From contig NZ_BAGJ01000170.1 of assembly GCF_000308775.1 (NCBI RefSeq), positions 1 to 64,000 on the forward strand: a DNA stretch of 64,000 nt. The letters are read 5' to 3'. Both the position numbers and the translations under genes were made by a program. How positions within the stretch are numbered: position 1 is the stretch's first letter; every line of letters begins with the position of its first letter. The notes below the pieces were generated by a model, which worked only from the letters and a program-made list of their open reading frames with translations, made no database searches and was not told the DNA's origin. Source of the DNA: Nocardia testacea NBRC 100365. GTDB lineage: Bacteria > Actinomycetota > Actinomycetes > Mycobacteriales > Mycobacteriaceae. Positions 1-8,273 of this stretch are shown piece by piece.

Positions 1-548
1 GATGACATTCCGCTCGCCACCGCTTCCAGGCACCCGTAACCACCGCACGCACACGGCACATCCCACCCGGGCACCACGAGATGACCGATATGCCCGGCAT
101 TGCCGGTGCGTCCCACCGATACCCGGCCGTCGACCAGGATGCCGCCGCCGATCCCCGACGATACGGTCATCGCCAGGCCGTCGCGCAGCCCGCGCAGCGC
201 ACCCGAATGCTGTTCGGCCAGGGCCAGACACGCGCCGTCGAGGGCGAAACGCACGGTGGCGCCCGGAAACAGCTCGGTCACCGCCGCGACGATCGCGAAC
301 CCGTCGCGCCATTCGGGAATATTGAGTGCACGGGTGATACCGGGCGGAACGTCCACCGGACCCGCCGATCCGATCCCGACCGCTGTCACCGCGGCACCGG
401 CCGCGACCGCGCGGAGCAGTCCGCCGCATGCCTGCCACACCCCCTCGGCCGGCACCGGCACCCGCCGCACCGCCCCGACGCGGCCCGCACGATCCACCAG
501 CCCGGCGGCGAACTTGGTCGCCCCGATATCCAGTGCCAGAACCGCCAC
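1..548 (-). CDS. ROK-family sugar kinase (3' end outside the window)
   Basis: Probable ROK-family sugar kinase such as a glucokinase, phosphorylating a hexose with ATP in the cytoplasm. Only the first 182 or so codons are inside the window. A GTG start with a GGGAGG ribosome-binding site opens MAVLALDIGATKFAAG, the N-terminal phosphate-binding motif. The ROK zinc signature CACGGYGCLE is visible near the window edge, after a GHIGH stretch. There is no N-terminal helix-turn-helix, so this looks like an enzyme rather than a NagC-type repressor. M. tuberculosis also carries a ROK gene next to mshA (Rv0485), so the neighbourhood is conserved. Substrate is not determinable here. Confidence 0.85.
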   Translation of the reverse strand, partial: MAVLALDIGATKFAAGLVDRAGRVGAVRRVPVPAEGVWQACGGLLRAVAAGAAVTAVGIGSAGPVDVPPGITRALNIPEWRDGFAIVAAVTELFPGATVRFALDGACLALAEQHSGALRGLRDGLAMTVSSGIGGGILVDGRVSVGRTGNAGHIGHLVVPGWDVPCACGGYGCLEAVASGMS

Positions 549-637
549 CGTGCCTCCCGAAGATCGATTCGCGGAAGGTGATTGTCACTCATCGGCGGCC
601 GGGTCCGGCGATCCCGCAGGCCGGGTGGGGCCGGCGA

Positions 638-1060
638 TCAGGACGCCCAGGGGCCGATACCGCTCACCTTGTCGATCCGGATGCGGGTGAGGAAGCCGGG
701 CGGGGCATCCGGTGGCGGGAAGGCCGCGCCGGGACTCGCCAAGGTTTTCGCGAGTTCGGTCAACAGCTCCGGGGCTCCGCCCTCGACAATGCGCGCTGTC
801 CCGGTGATCGCCAGGAAGGGGCGCATGACCTCCCCTTTCTCCGCGGCCAGGATGGTGACCGCCACCCGTGGATCACGGCGCACATTACGGACCTTGCGGT
901 GTTCGCTCAGGTGCGCGGCGACCAGCTCGTCACCCTCCGGACCTTCCTGCAGCGCCACCCACACCACGCTGACCTGCGGACTTCCATCCGGATTCAGGGT
1001 CACCAGCGTCGCGTCGGCTCCGGCGCCGATGAACGCACGAGCGGAATCGTCGAGTCTCAT
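638..1060 (-). CDS. PPOX-class (FMN/F420-dependent) oxidoreductase
   Basis: Protein of 140 residues from the pyridoxamine 5'-phosphate oxidase-like split beta-barrel superfamily, which in actinomycetes includes F420- and FMN-dependent reductases. Typical features are TLNPDGSPQVSVVW near residue 20, then VRNVRRDPRVAV and a GTARIVEGG strand. The ATG at 1060 is preferred over upstream in-frame starts because the extra residues there are arginine-rich and unlike the family. The substrate is unknown. A heme- or flavin-binding role is equally possible for this fold. Confidence 0.8.
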   Translation of the reverse strand: MRLDDSARAFIGAGADATLVTLNPDGSPQVSVVWVALQEGPEGDELVAAHLSEHRKVRNVRRDPRVAVTILAAEKGEVMRPFLAITGTARIVEGGAPELLTELAKTLASPGAAFPPPDAPPGFLTRIRIDKVSGIGPWAS

Positions 1061-1264
1061 GTGTTCTTCTACCGCGCGCCCGGCCGGTTCATTCCCGGGT
1101 TCACGGCGCGACCGGTCTCTCCGCCGAATAACGAGGTCGAGCCGGGCATGGAACCGGCCCTGCGCAGAGCTGAACACATTGGACGGCAAACTCGACGACC
1201 TGAGGCATCGCCGGGCCGAGCTGCTCGATCTGATCGAACGCGTGGGTAGCTCCTGAACAGGGGG

Positions 1265-1768
1265 TCAGTTCGAATCGCCGGAATCGACCAAGTGCTCGAA
1301 GGCACGCAGATTCTTCAGTGATTCACCGCGCGAGACCCGCCACTTCCATTCCTTGCGAATGGATTCGGCGAAACCGAGTTCGAGCAGCGTATTGAAGTCC
1401 CCGTCCACCGCCTCGAGGATCTGGCCGAAGATCCGGTCCAGTTCCTCGGGTGTCACCACGTGGGTGGCCGCCCGGCCCACCAGGTAGATATCGCCCAGTT
1501 TGTCGATGGTGTACGCGACACCGTAGAGCCGCCGATTGCGCCGCAGCAAATATTTGTAGACGCCTTCGAAATTCTCGTCCGGCTTACGGCATACGAACGA
1601 TTCGAAGCGCACTCCGTGCGCTCCGACGGTCAGCATCACATTGGTCTTCAGTTTCCGCTCACCCGGCAATACGGCGACGAACACCTCGTCGCCTGGGTGG
1701 GTGTACTCGATCTCGCGGTCCCGCAGTGTTTCCTCGATGACCCGCGCGGTGGCCGATGGCTCGCTCAT
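1265..1768 (-). CDS. YbjN-domain protein
   Basis: Protein of 167 residues with a YbjN-type sensory/chaperone-like fold, lacking signal peptide or membrane segments. YbjN proteins have no settled biochemical role. The same gene follows mshA in mycobacteria (Rv0487). The ATG at 1768 overlaps the mshA stop codon in an ATGA arrangement, which implies translational coupling and fixes the start; a longer start 27 bases upstream lacks that logic. Conserved stretches include YKYLLRRNRRLYGVAY and a C-terminal FAESIRKEWKW. The coupling suggests a role linked to mycothiol synthesis or redox stress, but this is inference. Confidence 0.85.
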   Translation of the reverse strand: MSEPSATARVIEETLRDREIEYTHPGDEVFVAVLPGERKLKTNVMLTVGAHGVRFESFVCRKPDENFEGVYKYLLRRNRRLYGVAYTIDKLGDIYLVGRAATHVVTPEELDRIFGQILEAVDGDFNTLLELGFAESIRKEWKWRVSRGESLKNLRAFEHLVDSGDSN

Positions 1769-3105
1769 CTGCGCACTCCCGTCCGGCGCCGCCACAGCGC
1801 CCGCGATCTGGCCTGGCTCTCGCCGAGGATAGCGGGAGCGGGACCGGGGCCGGTCAATGCGGCGGTGTAGCTGTCCAGCAGCTTCTCGGCCGTATGCGCC
1901 CAGGAGAAAGCCGCGGCGTGGGAGACGGCCTGCGCACCCAGCGTCCGCAACCGCCGCGGGTCGTCGAGCAGGTATTCCAGCGCACCGGCCCAGTCCGGCG
2001 TCCGGTGCCCGGCCACCAGCAGGCCGCTGTGCTCGTGCCGGACCGCGGTGCCCAGCCCGCCGACCGCCGCGGCCAGCACCGGGGTCCCGCTCGCCTGCGC
2101 CTCCAGCGCGACGAGCCCGAAGGACTCGTTGTAGCTCGGCACGGCGACCAGGTCGGCCGCGCGGTACACCTGCACCAGCCGGTCGGGCGGCTGCGGCGGC
2201 AGGAAGGTGACGTGGTCGGCGATCCCGAGTTCGGCGGCCAGTTCGATGAGCGCGTCGGGGCGCTCCAGGCCGGTCCCCGAGGGACCTCCGACTATCAGGG
2301 CGCGCAGTGGCCGGCCCGGCCGCCGCCGCAGCGCTTCGGCGACCGCCCGTACCAGCACATCGGGCGCCTTCAACGGCTGGATCCGGCCGACGAAGGCCAC
2401 GATCTCCTCGTGCCCGGCCAGGCCGAGCTCGGCGCGGGCCGCCGCCCGGTCGCCCGGGCGGTAGCGCGTCAGATCGGCCCCCGGCGGCACGATATCGATC
2501 CGGTCGGGCAGGGCCCCGTACAGTTCCACCAGGTCACGCGCTTCCCGCCCGGTATTGGCGGTGAGCCGGTCGGCCTCGGCGATGACCTGCTTCTCCCCGA
2601 TCTCCCGGGTCGCCGGTTCCGGGGAATCGCCCTCGGCGAGGGCGGCGTTCTTCACCGCGGCCAGCGTATGCGCGGTGTGCACGAGCGGCACCCGCCACCG
2701 GTCCCGGGCGAGCCAGCCCACCTGCCCGGACAGCCAATAGTGCGAATGCACCAGGTCGTAGTAGCCGGGCAGATGCCGGGCTTCCTGACGCAGCACCTCG
2801 GCGGTGAACGGGCACAGCTGGGTCGGCAGATCGTGCTTGTCCAGACCCTCGAACGGCCCGGCGACCACATTGCGCACCAGGACCCCCGGCGCGGCTTCCT
2901 GCACCGGCGGCAGATCGGAGGACGTGGCCCGGGTGAAGATCTCCACCTCGGTCCCCCGCCGGGCCAGTTGGAGAGCGGTCTGGAGCACATAGACGTTCAT
3001 GCCGCCCGCATCGCCCGTACCGGGCTGTGCCAGTGGTGAGGTGTGCACCGTCAGTACGGCGATACGGTTCGGCCGTCGGTCCGGGCGTTGACTCACGATG
3101 TCCAT
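1765..3105 (-). CDS. mshA: D-inositol-3-phosphate glycosyltransferase (mycothiol synthesis)
   Basis: GT4-family glycosyltransferase of 446 residues. It transfers N-acetylglucosamine from UDP-GlcNAc to 1L-myo-inositol 1-phosphate, the first committed step of mycothiol synthesis in the cytoplasm. The N-terminal loop TSPLAQPGTGDAGGMN is diagnostic of MshA. The C-terminal nucleotide-sugar half carries VGRIQPLKAPD, PSYNESFGLVALEAQASG and GLLV, the GT4 E-x7-E region. It is read with the YbjN gene through a 4-base overlap. The ATG at 3105 has only a weak ribosome-binding site, so a GTG nine bases downstream is an alternative. Presence of mshA fits an actinomycete. Confidence 0.95.
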   Translation of the reverse strand: MDIVSQRPDRRPNRIAVLTVHTSPLAQPGTGDAGGMNVYVLQTALQLARRGTEVEIFTRATSSDLPPVQEAAPGVLVRNVVAGPFEGLDKHDLPTQLCPFTAEVLRQEARHLPGYYDLVHSHYWLSGQVGWLARDRWRVPLVHTAHTLAAVKNAALAEGDSPEPATREIGEKQVIAEADRLTANTGREARDLVELYGALPDRIDIVPPGADLTRYRPGDRAAARAELGLAGHEEIVAFVGRIQPLKAPDVLVRAVAEALRRRPGRPLRALIVGGPSGTGLERPDALIELAAELGIADHVTFLPPQPPDRLVQVYRAADLVAVPSYNESFGLVALEAQASGTPVLAAAVGGLGTAVRHEHSGLLVAGHRTPDWAGALEYLLDDPRRLRTLGAQAVSHAAAFSWAHTAEKLLDSYTAALTGPGPAPAILGESQARSRALWRRRTGVRR

Positions 3106-3260
3106 ACTGCACGGTGCAACGCGGCAGCCCGGCCCGTCCTTCCCCGGTCGTGAAAGTGATCACACCTTGCGGATTCGACATTGCCCGCGGACCTCGGCGT
3201 GCCGTCGCCGAAAGCGGGAACCGAGCCGGACAGACCGGGAAAAGCGCTCGTCACGGACAA

Positions 3261-4094
3261 TCAGGCCTTTTCATCGCAATCCGCGGCGAACTTGCGGACC
3301 TCGGCGGAGAAGCGCGCCGGATCCTCGATGAACAGCCCGTGCTGAGCGCCCTCCCAGATGGAGGCCCGGCCCAACGGCGCGGTCTCGGCGATATAGCGGC
3401 CGTCGGCCACCGGCACCACCGGATCCGCCGAACCGTGCAGCACCAGCACGGGAACGTCTAGTGCGCGCAGGGTCTCCGTATTGTCCACCGACCGGTAGAA
3501 CAGGGCCTTGCGCACGAAGGGCGGTGTGGCCAGACTCGCGCCGAACAGCCGCTGCGCGTCCGGTCCCTTGTCCGCGCCGGAACCGGTGTTGGCGTTCCCG
3601 AACGCGGAGAAGCCGCGTACCGCGCGGCCCGGGCTCTCCTCGAACACCCCGGGTATCGCCTGCTGCATCGACTCCCCGACCTCCGCGCCCGGCACGCCGC
3701 GGCCGATATTGGCCATTGCCCCCGTGTAGACGACCCCGGCGACCGCACCGGTGCCGTACTCGGCGAGATAGTCGCTGATCACGATTCCGCCGTAGGACCA
3801 CCCCAGCAGCAGCGCATCCGATTCGATCGACTCGGCGGCCAGGACCGCGGCGATATCGGCGGCCCAGTTCTTCGCATCGTCGTAACCGGAGGCCGGGGCG
3901 TCCGAATACCCGTGCCCCCGCAGATCGACGGCCACCACCCGGAAATCGGCGGCGAGATCGTCGAACACCTGGCCCCAGCAGCGCAGATCCGCCGACCAGC
4001 CGTGCACCAGCACCAGCGGACGTGCGTCCGCGGGTCCGCCCGTCCGATAGACGATGCCGGTCCCGTCCGCACTGCGCGCTTCCCGTATAGCCAT
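3261..4094 (-). CDS. Alpha/beta-fold hydrolase
   Basis: Hydrolase of 277 residues. The oxyanion region LVLVHGWSADLRCWG precedes the nucleophile elbow LLLGWSYGG, and the acidic residue and histidine lie in LHGSADPVVPV and WEGAQHGLF near the C-terminus. All catalytic-triad positions are present. The family includes haloalkane dehalogenases, chloroperoxidases and esterases, and the sequence does not choose between them. It is divergent from the SDR gene at 4118, with only 23 bases between the two starts, so they probably share a compact bidirectional promoter region. Confidence 0.88.
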   Translation of the reverse strand: MAIREARSADGTGIVYRTGGPADARPLVLVHGWSADLRCWGQVFDDLAADFRVVAVDLRGHGYSDAPASGYDDAKNWAADIAAVLAAESIESDALLLGWSYGGIVISDYLAEYGTGAVAGVVYTGAMANIGRGVPGAEVGESMQQAIPGVFEESPGRAVRGFSAFGNANTGSGADKGPDAQRLFGASLATPPFVRKALFYRSVDNTETLRALDVPVLVLHGSADPVVPVADGRYIAETAPLGRASIWEGAQHGLFIEDPARFSAEVRKFAADCDEKA

Positions 4095-4117
4095 GAGCGC
4101 ATCATAGGATCGAGGTC

Positions 4118-4852
4118 ATGAGCACTCGCACCGCTGTTGTCACCGGGGCCAGCTCGGGTATCGGCGAAGCCACCGCCCGGGAACTCGCGAAGCAGGGGTA
4201 CCACGTCTACGTGGGTGCCCGCCGGGTCGACCGGTTGCGGGCGCTGGCCGACGAGATCGACGGCACCGCGCTGGAACTCGATGTCACCTCCGACGAATCG
4301 GTCCGCGCCTTCACCGACGCGATCGAGACCGCGAACATCCTCGTCAACAATGCCGGCGGCGCCAAGGGTCTGGCCACGGTCGCCGACGCCGATCTCGACG
4401 ACTGGCGCTGGATGTGGGAGACCAACGTCCTGGGCACCCTGCGGATGACCAAGGCGCTGCTACCGAAACTGATCGCCTCCGGCGACGGCCTCATCGTCAC
4501 CATCACCTCGGTCGCCGCCTTCCACGCCTACGACAACGGTTCCGGCTACACCTCGGCCAAGCATGCCCAGGCCGTGCTGCACCGGACCCTGCGCGGCGAA
4601 CTGCTCGGGCAACCGGTCCGGCTCACCGAGATCGCCCCGGGCGCGGTGGAGACCGAATTCTCCCTGGTCCGCTTCGACGGCGACACCGACCGCGCGGCCG
4701 CGGTCTACCAGGGCATCGACCCGCTGGTCGCCCAGGACATCGCCGAGATCGTGGCCTTCGCCGCGAGCCGACCCCCGCACGTCAACCTGGACCAGATCAT
4801 CGTCAAACCCCGCGACCAGGCCGACCCGGGCCGCTTCGCCCGCCGCACCTGA
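4118..4852 (+). CDS. Short-chain dehydrogenase/reductase
   Basis: SDR of 244 residues. The NAD(P)-binding TGASSGIGEATAREL lies at residues 9-23, with NNAGG near residue 77. The catalytic Ser-Tyr-Lys appears as TSVAAFHAYDNGSGYTSAKHA. The arginine pair in GARRVDR after the second strand favours NADP(H). It matches the position of Rv0484c, an SDR in the same neighbourhood of M. tuberculosis. The substrate is unknown. Confidence 0.9.
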   Translation: MSTRTAVVTGASSGIGEATARELAKQGYHVYVGARRVDRLRALADEIDGTALELDVTSDESVRAFTDAIETANILVNNAGGAKGLATVADADLDDWRWMWETNVLGTLRMTKALLPKLIASGDGLIVTITSVAAFHAYDNGSGYTSAKHAQAVLHRTLRGELLGQPVRLTEIAPGAVETEFSLVRFDGDTDRAAAVYQGIDPLVAQDIAEIVAFAASRPPHVNLDQIIVKPRDQADPGRFARRT

Positions 4853-4969
4853 GCGACTACCTCCCAGAGGCCCGGGTAGCCCCGGCGGCCGGAACCCTGC
4901 ATGCCTCCGTCATACGCGCACAGTGAAGCCGGCGTGACGGCCGTGCGGTCCGCCGCTCGCCCATGCCGA

Positions 4970-5857
4970 TCAGGCGAAGAGCTCGTCCGCCGTTTCGGCT
5001 ACCACCGCGCGATCGAGCCAGCACTGCAGCACCTCGACATCCGAACATGTCCGAATACGCTGTTGGGCCTCCTCGCCGACCTTCAGGCCGCGTCGCTCCA
5101 GGACACGCAGGATGCTGCCGGCTATGCCCTCTGAACGCCCTTCGGAACGCCCTTCTGAACGCCCCTCGGCGCGCAGCCTCTCGGCGGTGGGGGAACGGAA
5201 GAACGACAGGTCCACGGTCATCAGTTGTCTCCAGATGTCTGCGGCCGGGGTGTTGCCGAGGCCGAGTTCCGTCAGTTCACCGAAGATCGCGAGATCATCG
5301 GCGTCCTCTCCGCGTAAGGCGGTGGCCAGCGCCTTAAGTATGGCATTGATACTCGGGTCGGCGGCGTGCGTTATGGCCGACAATGCGGTCAGCGGAATAT
5401 CGGCCGCGGCCTCGGCGGGGTCGGTGATCACCGGAACGTTGCCCGGCCCGAGGACCAAAGGTTTCACCGTCACCGTGGGCCATCGTGGCGCACCGTTCGG
5501 CACCGGGTTGCGTGCCCACGTCGCGACGGCTTCGTCACGACACACCACCAGCAAATAGACCGGCAACTGGTAAATGATGCGCAGGTAGGTGGCGTAATAG
5601 GCCCATGAGTCGGCCTTTCCGGGGTCCTTACTGGTCTGAGCTTCCACGATCAGCAGGAACGGGCCTTCTTCGGTGGTGATGCGTAGCAGTGTGTCGACTC
5701 GCCGTTCCACGGGGCGGATCTCGGTGAGATCGGTGGGGAGCAACTCGACCTGCTCGGGAGTAGCGAAGGGCAGTTTCAATTCGTGGAATGCACGGGCGAA
5801 AACCCCGGGGTCGTGCTGGAAGATGCGATGCATCGCCTCGTGCCGTGATCCGACCAT
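4970..5857 (-). CDS. Rpn-like PD-(D/E)XK nuclease-family protein
   Basis: Protein of 295 residues resembling the actinobacterial Rpn/transposase-like nuclease proteins. The N-terminal half has the PD-(D/E)XK pattern: a conserved DTLLRI strand, then FLLIVEAQTSKDPGK, in which E-x-Q replaces the usual E-x-K, followed by WAYYATYLRIIY. The C-terminal third carries a tandem RSEG repeat, then LERRGLKVGEEAQQRIRTC. Rpn proteins promote RecA-independent recombination or act in phage defence; whether this one is active is unknown. It stands alone between an SDR and murB and is not part of the conserved syntenic set, which suggests lateral acquisition. Confidence 0.75.
   Translation of the reverse strand: MVGSRHEAMHRIFQHDPGVFARAFHELKLPFATPEQVELLPTDLTEIRPVERRVDTLLRITTEEGPFLLIVEAQTSKDPGKADSWAYYATYLRIIYQLPVYLLVVCRDEAVATWARNPVPNGAPRWPTVTVKPLVLGPGNVPVITDPAEAAADIPLTALSAITHAADPSINAILKALATALRGEDADDLAIFGELTELGLGNTPAADIWRQLMTVDLSFFRSPTAERLRAEGRSEGRSEGRSEGIAGSILRVLERRGLKVGEEAQQRIRTCSDVEVLQCWLDRAVVAETADELFA
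5131..5166 (-). repeat. 12-bp tandem repeat encoding RSEG units
   Basis: Three 12-base units of the type cTGAACGCCCTT follow each other exactly. On the minus strand they encode the repeated Arg-Ser-Glu-Gly tetrapeptide of the Rpn-like protein. Unit length is a multiple of three, so copy-number change would keep the frame. Confidence 0.85.
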
Positions 5858-6048
5858 GCCGCGACATTGACACGGATCGGTAACGAAGTCAGATCCCTGC
5901 GGCGTGTCCCTTGCCCTGCGGTGTGTCGCTGTTTCTCCAGGTCACAGCAAGACGGCGGCGCCAGATTATTTTCCGCCCGGATTCTCGACGGACACGGGCG
6001 TGGCAGGAGAGCACCGTACTCACCGATGTGAAGAGTTTCCGGCGTCGG

Positions 6049-7155
6049 TTACAGCTCCACCCCCACCGTGACGGGTTCCGGAACCAGAACGACCCCGAAC
6101 CGATCCGCCACCCCGTCCCGAACCGTCCGGGCGAGGGTGACGATATCGGCGGCCGTGGCGTCACCGCGGTTGGTCAGGGCGAGGGTGTGTTTGGTGGACA
6201 GCCGCGCGGGCGCGTCCGGCCCCGGAAAGCCTTTGGCGAAGCCGGCGCGTTCGATCAGCCAGCCCGCGGAGAATTTCACCCCGCCGGCCCCCGGATAGGT
6301 GGGCACCGGCACCTCGCCGAGCCGGTCGCGGACGGCGGCCAGGACCCGGGCCACGTCGGCGTCGGGCACGACCGGGTTGGTGAAGAACGACCCGGCGCTC
6401 CAGGTGTCGTGGTCGGCGGGATCGAGCACCATTCCTTTACCTGCCCGCAGCCCGAGCACGGTTTCGCGGACAGCGGCGGCGGGCCGGGTCTCCCCTTCGG
6501 CGGCCTCCAGCCGCTGTGCGAGTTCCTTGTAGCGCAGGGGCGCGCTCGTACCGTCGGGGCGCAGCGCGAACTCCACCGCCAGCACCACCGCCGAGTCGCT
6601 GTGTTTCAACCGGCTGGTCCGGTAGCCGAAGGCGAGAGCGTCCGGGGTCACCCAGTCGATCTCCCCGGTGGCCCGGTCCAGTAACCGCACCCGGCGCAGC
6701 AGCCGGTCGACCTCGACGCCGTAGGCGCCCACATTCTGCACGGGGGTGGCCCCCGCCGACCCGGGGATCCCGGACAGGCACTCCAGTCCGCCGAACCCGG
6801 CCCGCACGCTCGCGGCGACCACACCGTCCCAGTTCGCGCCCGCCTCCGCCGTGACACCGCCGGCCCCGAATTCGACCCCTTCGGTCGCGACCCGGACCAC
6901 CACCGACGCCACATCGTCGTCGGAGACGAGCAGATTGGAACCGCCGGCGACCAGCAGCACCGGCACCTCGGCGGCGTCCAGTGCGCGCACCGTCGCCACC
7001 AGCGACTCGGTGGTGGCGCAGTCGGCGACCGTGGCCCGTCCGCCGACCCGCAGCGTGGTCAGCTCCGCGAGCGGTACCGCGGACCGCACCATCGCGCCCG
7101 TTCCGGCCAGCATCTGCCGCAGTTCGTCCGCAGGGACAGCCCGAGAAGTTCGCAC
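6049..7155 (-). CDS. murB: UDP-N-acetylenolpyruvoylglucosamine reductase
   Basis: FAD enzyme of 368 residues that reduces UDP-GlcNAc-enolpyruvate to UDP-MurNAc with NADPH in peptidoglycan precursor synthesis. The FAD-binding segment holds TTLRVGG and LLVAGGSNLLV near residue 70. The type I MurB substrate region has GFGGLECLSGIPGSAGATPVQ. The catalytic serine is in WSAGSFFTNPVV and the final motif is NRGDATAADIV. The GTG at 7155 gives a length matching the mycobacterial enzyme. The frame stays open for 241 codons upstream, but that stretch lies antisense to the DUF2505 genes. Confidence 0.95.
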   Translation of the reverse strand: MRTSRAVPADELRQMLAGTGAMVRSAVPLAELTTLRVGGRATVADCATTESLVATVRALDAAEVPVLLVAGGSNLLVSDDDVASVVVRVATEGVEFGAGGVTAEAGANWDGVVAASVRAGFGGLECLSGIPGSAGATPVQNVGAYGVEVDRLLRRVRLLDRATGEIDWVTPDALAFGYRTSRLKHSDSAVVLAVEFALRPDGTSAPLRYKELAQRLEAAEGETRPAAAVRETVLGLRAGKGMVLDPADHDTWSAGSFFTNPVVPDADVARVLAAVRDRLGEVPVPTYPGAGGVKFSAGWLIERAGFAKGFPGPDAPARLSTKHTLALTNRGDATAADIVTLARTVRDGVADRFGVVLVPEPVTVGVEL

Positions 7156-7179
7156 GACCAGACGGTAGCGTGTTCGGTC

Positions 7180-7668
7180 ATGGCTACAGCGCTGGCGTAT
7201 ACGGCTCGCTACTCTCATCCGGTCGCGGCGGTGCGCGAGGCATTTCGCACCGAGCAGTACTGGAAGGACCGGATCGCCGCGGTGGGCGGGCCCGACGCCC
7301 AGTTCGTCTCGCTGTCCGCCGAGGGCGAGCAGGTACGGGTCGAGGTCGTCCAATCCATCCCCGCAGATCTGTTGCCGCCCGCCATCACCGCCGTTCGCCC
7401 CGGCGACCTGATCATCCCCCGCACCGAAGTGTGGACCGGCACCACCGGGAGTTTCGAGGCGCGGGTCGAGGGCGCTCCGGCAGAGGTCCGCGGCTCCATC
7501 ACCGCCACCGACGAACCCACCGGCGCGGTCGCCGAGATTTCCGGCACGATCGAAGTGAAGGTTCCGCTGTTCGGGCGCAAGATCGAGGAGGCCATCGGAG
7601 AACGGCTCACCCAGCTGCTCGCCGAGGAGACCGAGTTCACCAACAGCTGGATCGCCGGACAGCCGTAG
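7180..7668 (+). CDS. DUF2505 protein (first of a tandem pair)
   Basis: Protein of 162 residues in the DUF2505 family, a SRPBCC/START-like fold found next to murB in mycobacteria (Rv0481c). It begins MATALAYTARYSHPVAAVREAF and includes EYWKDRIAAVGG-like and GTTGSFEARVEG segments. No signal peptide is visible. The function of DUF2505 is not known; the fold suggests hydrophobic-ligand binding. It is divergent from murB with a 24-base gap and is followed by a paralogue. Confidence 0.85.
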   Translation: MATALAYTARYSHPVAAVREAFRTEQYWKDRIAAVGGPDAQFVSLSAEGEQVRVEVVQSIPADLLPPAITAVRPGDLIIPRTEVWTGTTGSFEARVEGAPAEVRGSITATDEPTGAVAEISGTIEVKVPLFGRKIEEAIGERLTQLLAEETEFTNSWIAGQP

Positions 7669-7757
7669 CGGCCTGCGGTCCGCTTCCGCCGGAGCGCGCG
7701 CGGGGAGCGACCCGGCCTCCCACGGAACCGGAGAATCCGGACGGTAACCTACCGCGC

Positions 7758-8273
7758 ATGGCTCGCCGACTGGACTACTCCGCCCGCTACCCGCTGCACA
7801 CCACCAAAGAGCTGTACGCGGCGCTGACCGACCGGGACTACTGGGAGGCGCGGATGGTCGAGATGCGGAAGTACTCACCGAACGAGGTCATCGCTCTCGA
7901 CGTGAACGAGGACGGTATCGAGGTGGTGCTGCATCACATCCTGCCGCGCGAGATGCTGCCGGAGATCGCGCAGTCGGTGATGCGCAAGGATATGGTGATC
8001 ACCCGCAAGGAGGTCTTCGGACCGTTCGGACCGGAGGTCGAGGGCAAGTATTCGGCGTCCATCCCGGCCGGTCCCGGCAGCCTCACCGGCACCACCCGCC
8101 TGTTCCCGACCGACACCGGGTGCACCATGCGGATGTCGTCGGAGGCGAAGGTGTTCATTCCGATGGTCGGGCCCCGACTCGAGCAGCTCATGCTGGTGAA
8201 CCTGGTGGATCTGTTCCGCGCCGAGGCCGAAGTGACCCAGAAGTGGCTGGACGAGCAAAAACCGGCCGGCTGA
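7758..8273 (+). CDS. DUF2505 protein (second of a tandem pair)
   Basis: Protein of 171 residues paralogous to its upstream neighbour: both open with YTARY/YSARY-P, then a DYWEARM-type motif, then a VVLHHILPREMLPE segment, and both end near a WLDEQ/WIAGQ tail. The ATG at 7758 is chosen because it aligns the N-terminus with the paralogue; longer open frame upstream has no family resemblance. The pair probably arose by tandem duplication. The biochemical role is unknown. Confidence 0.87.
   Translation: MARRLDYSARYPLHTTKELYAALTDRDYWEARMVEMRKYSPNEVIALDVNEDGIEVVLHHILPREMLPEIAQSVMRKDMVITRKEVFGPFGPEVEGKYSASIPAGPGSLTGTTRLFPTDTGCTMRMSSEAKVFIPMVGPRLEQLMLVNLVDLFRAEAEVTQKWLDEQKPAG

Noticed and set aside
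1160..1256. Coding-like plus-strand tail LNTLDGKLDDLRHRRAELLD
   Set aside because: The short helical segment looks protein-like, but there is no acceptable start codon or ribosome-binding site and no known domain. It may be a gene remnant; support is too thin.
7156..7878. N-terminal extension of murB by 241 codons
   Set aside because: The frame is open but antisense to the DUF2505 genes, has no MurB homology and is compositionally odd. The GTG at 7155 gives the normal length.
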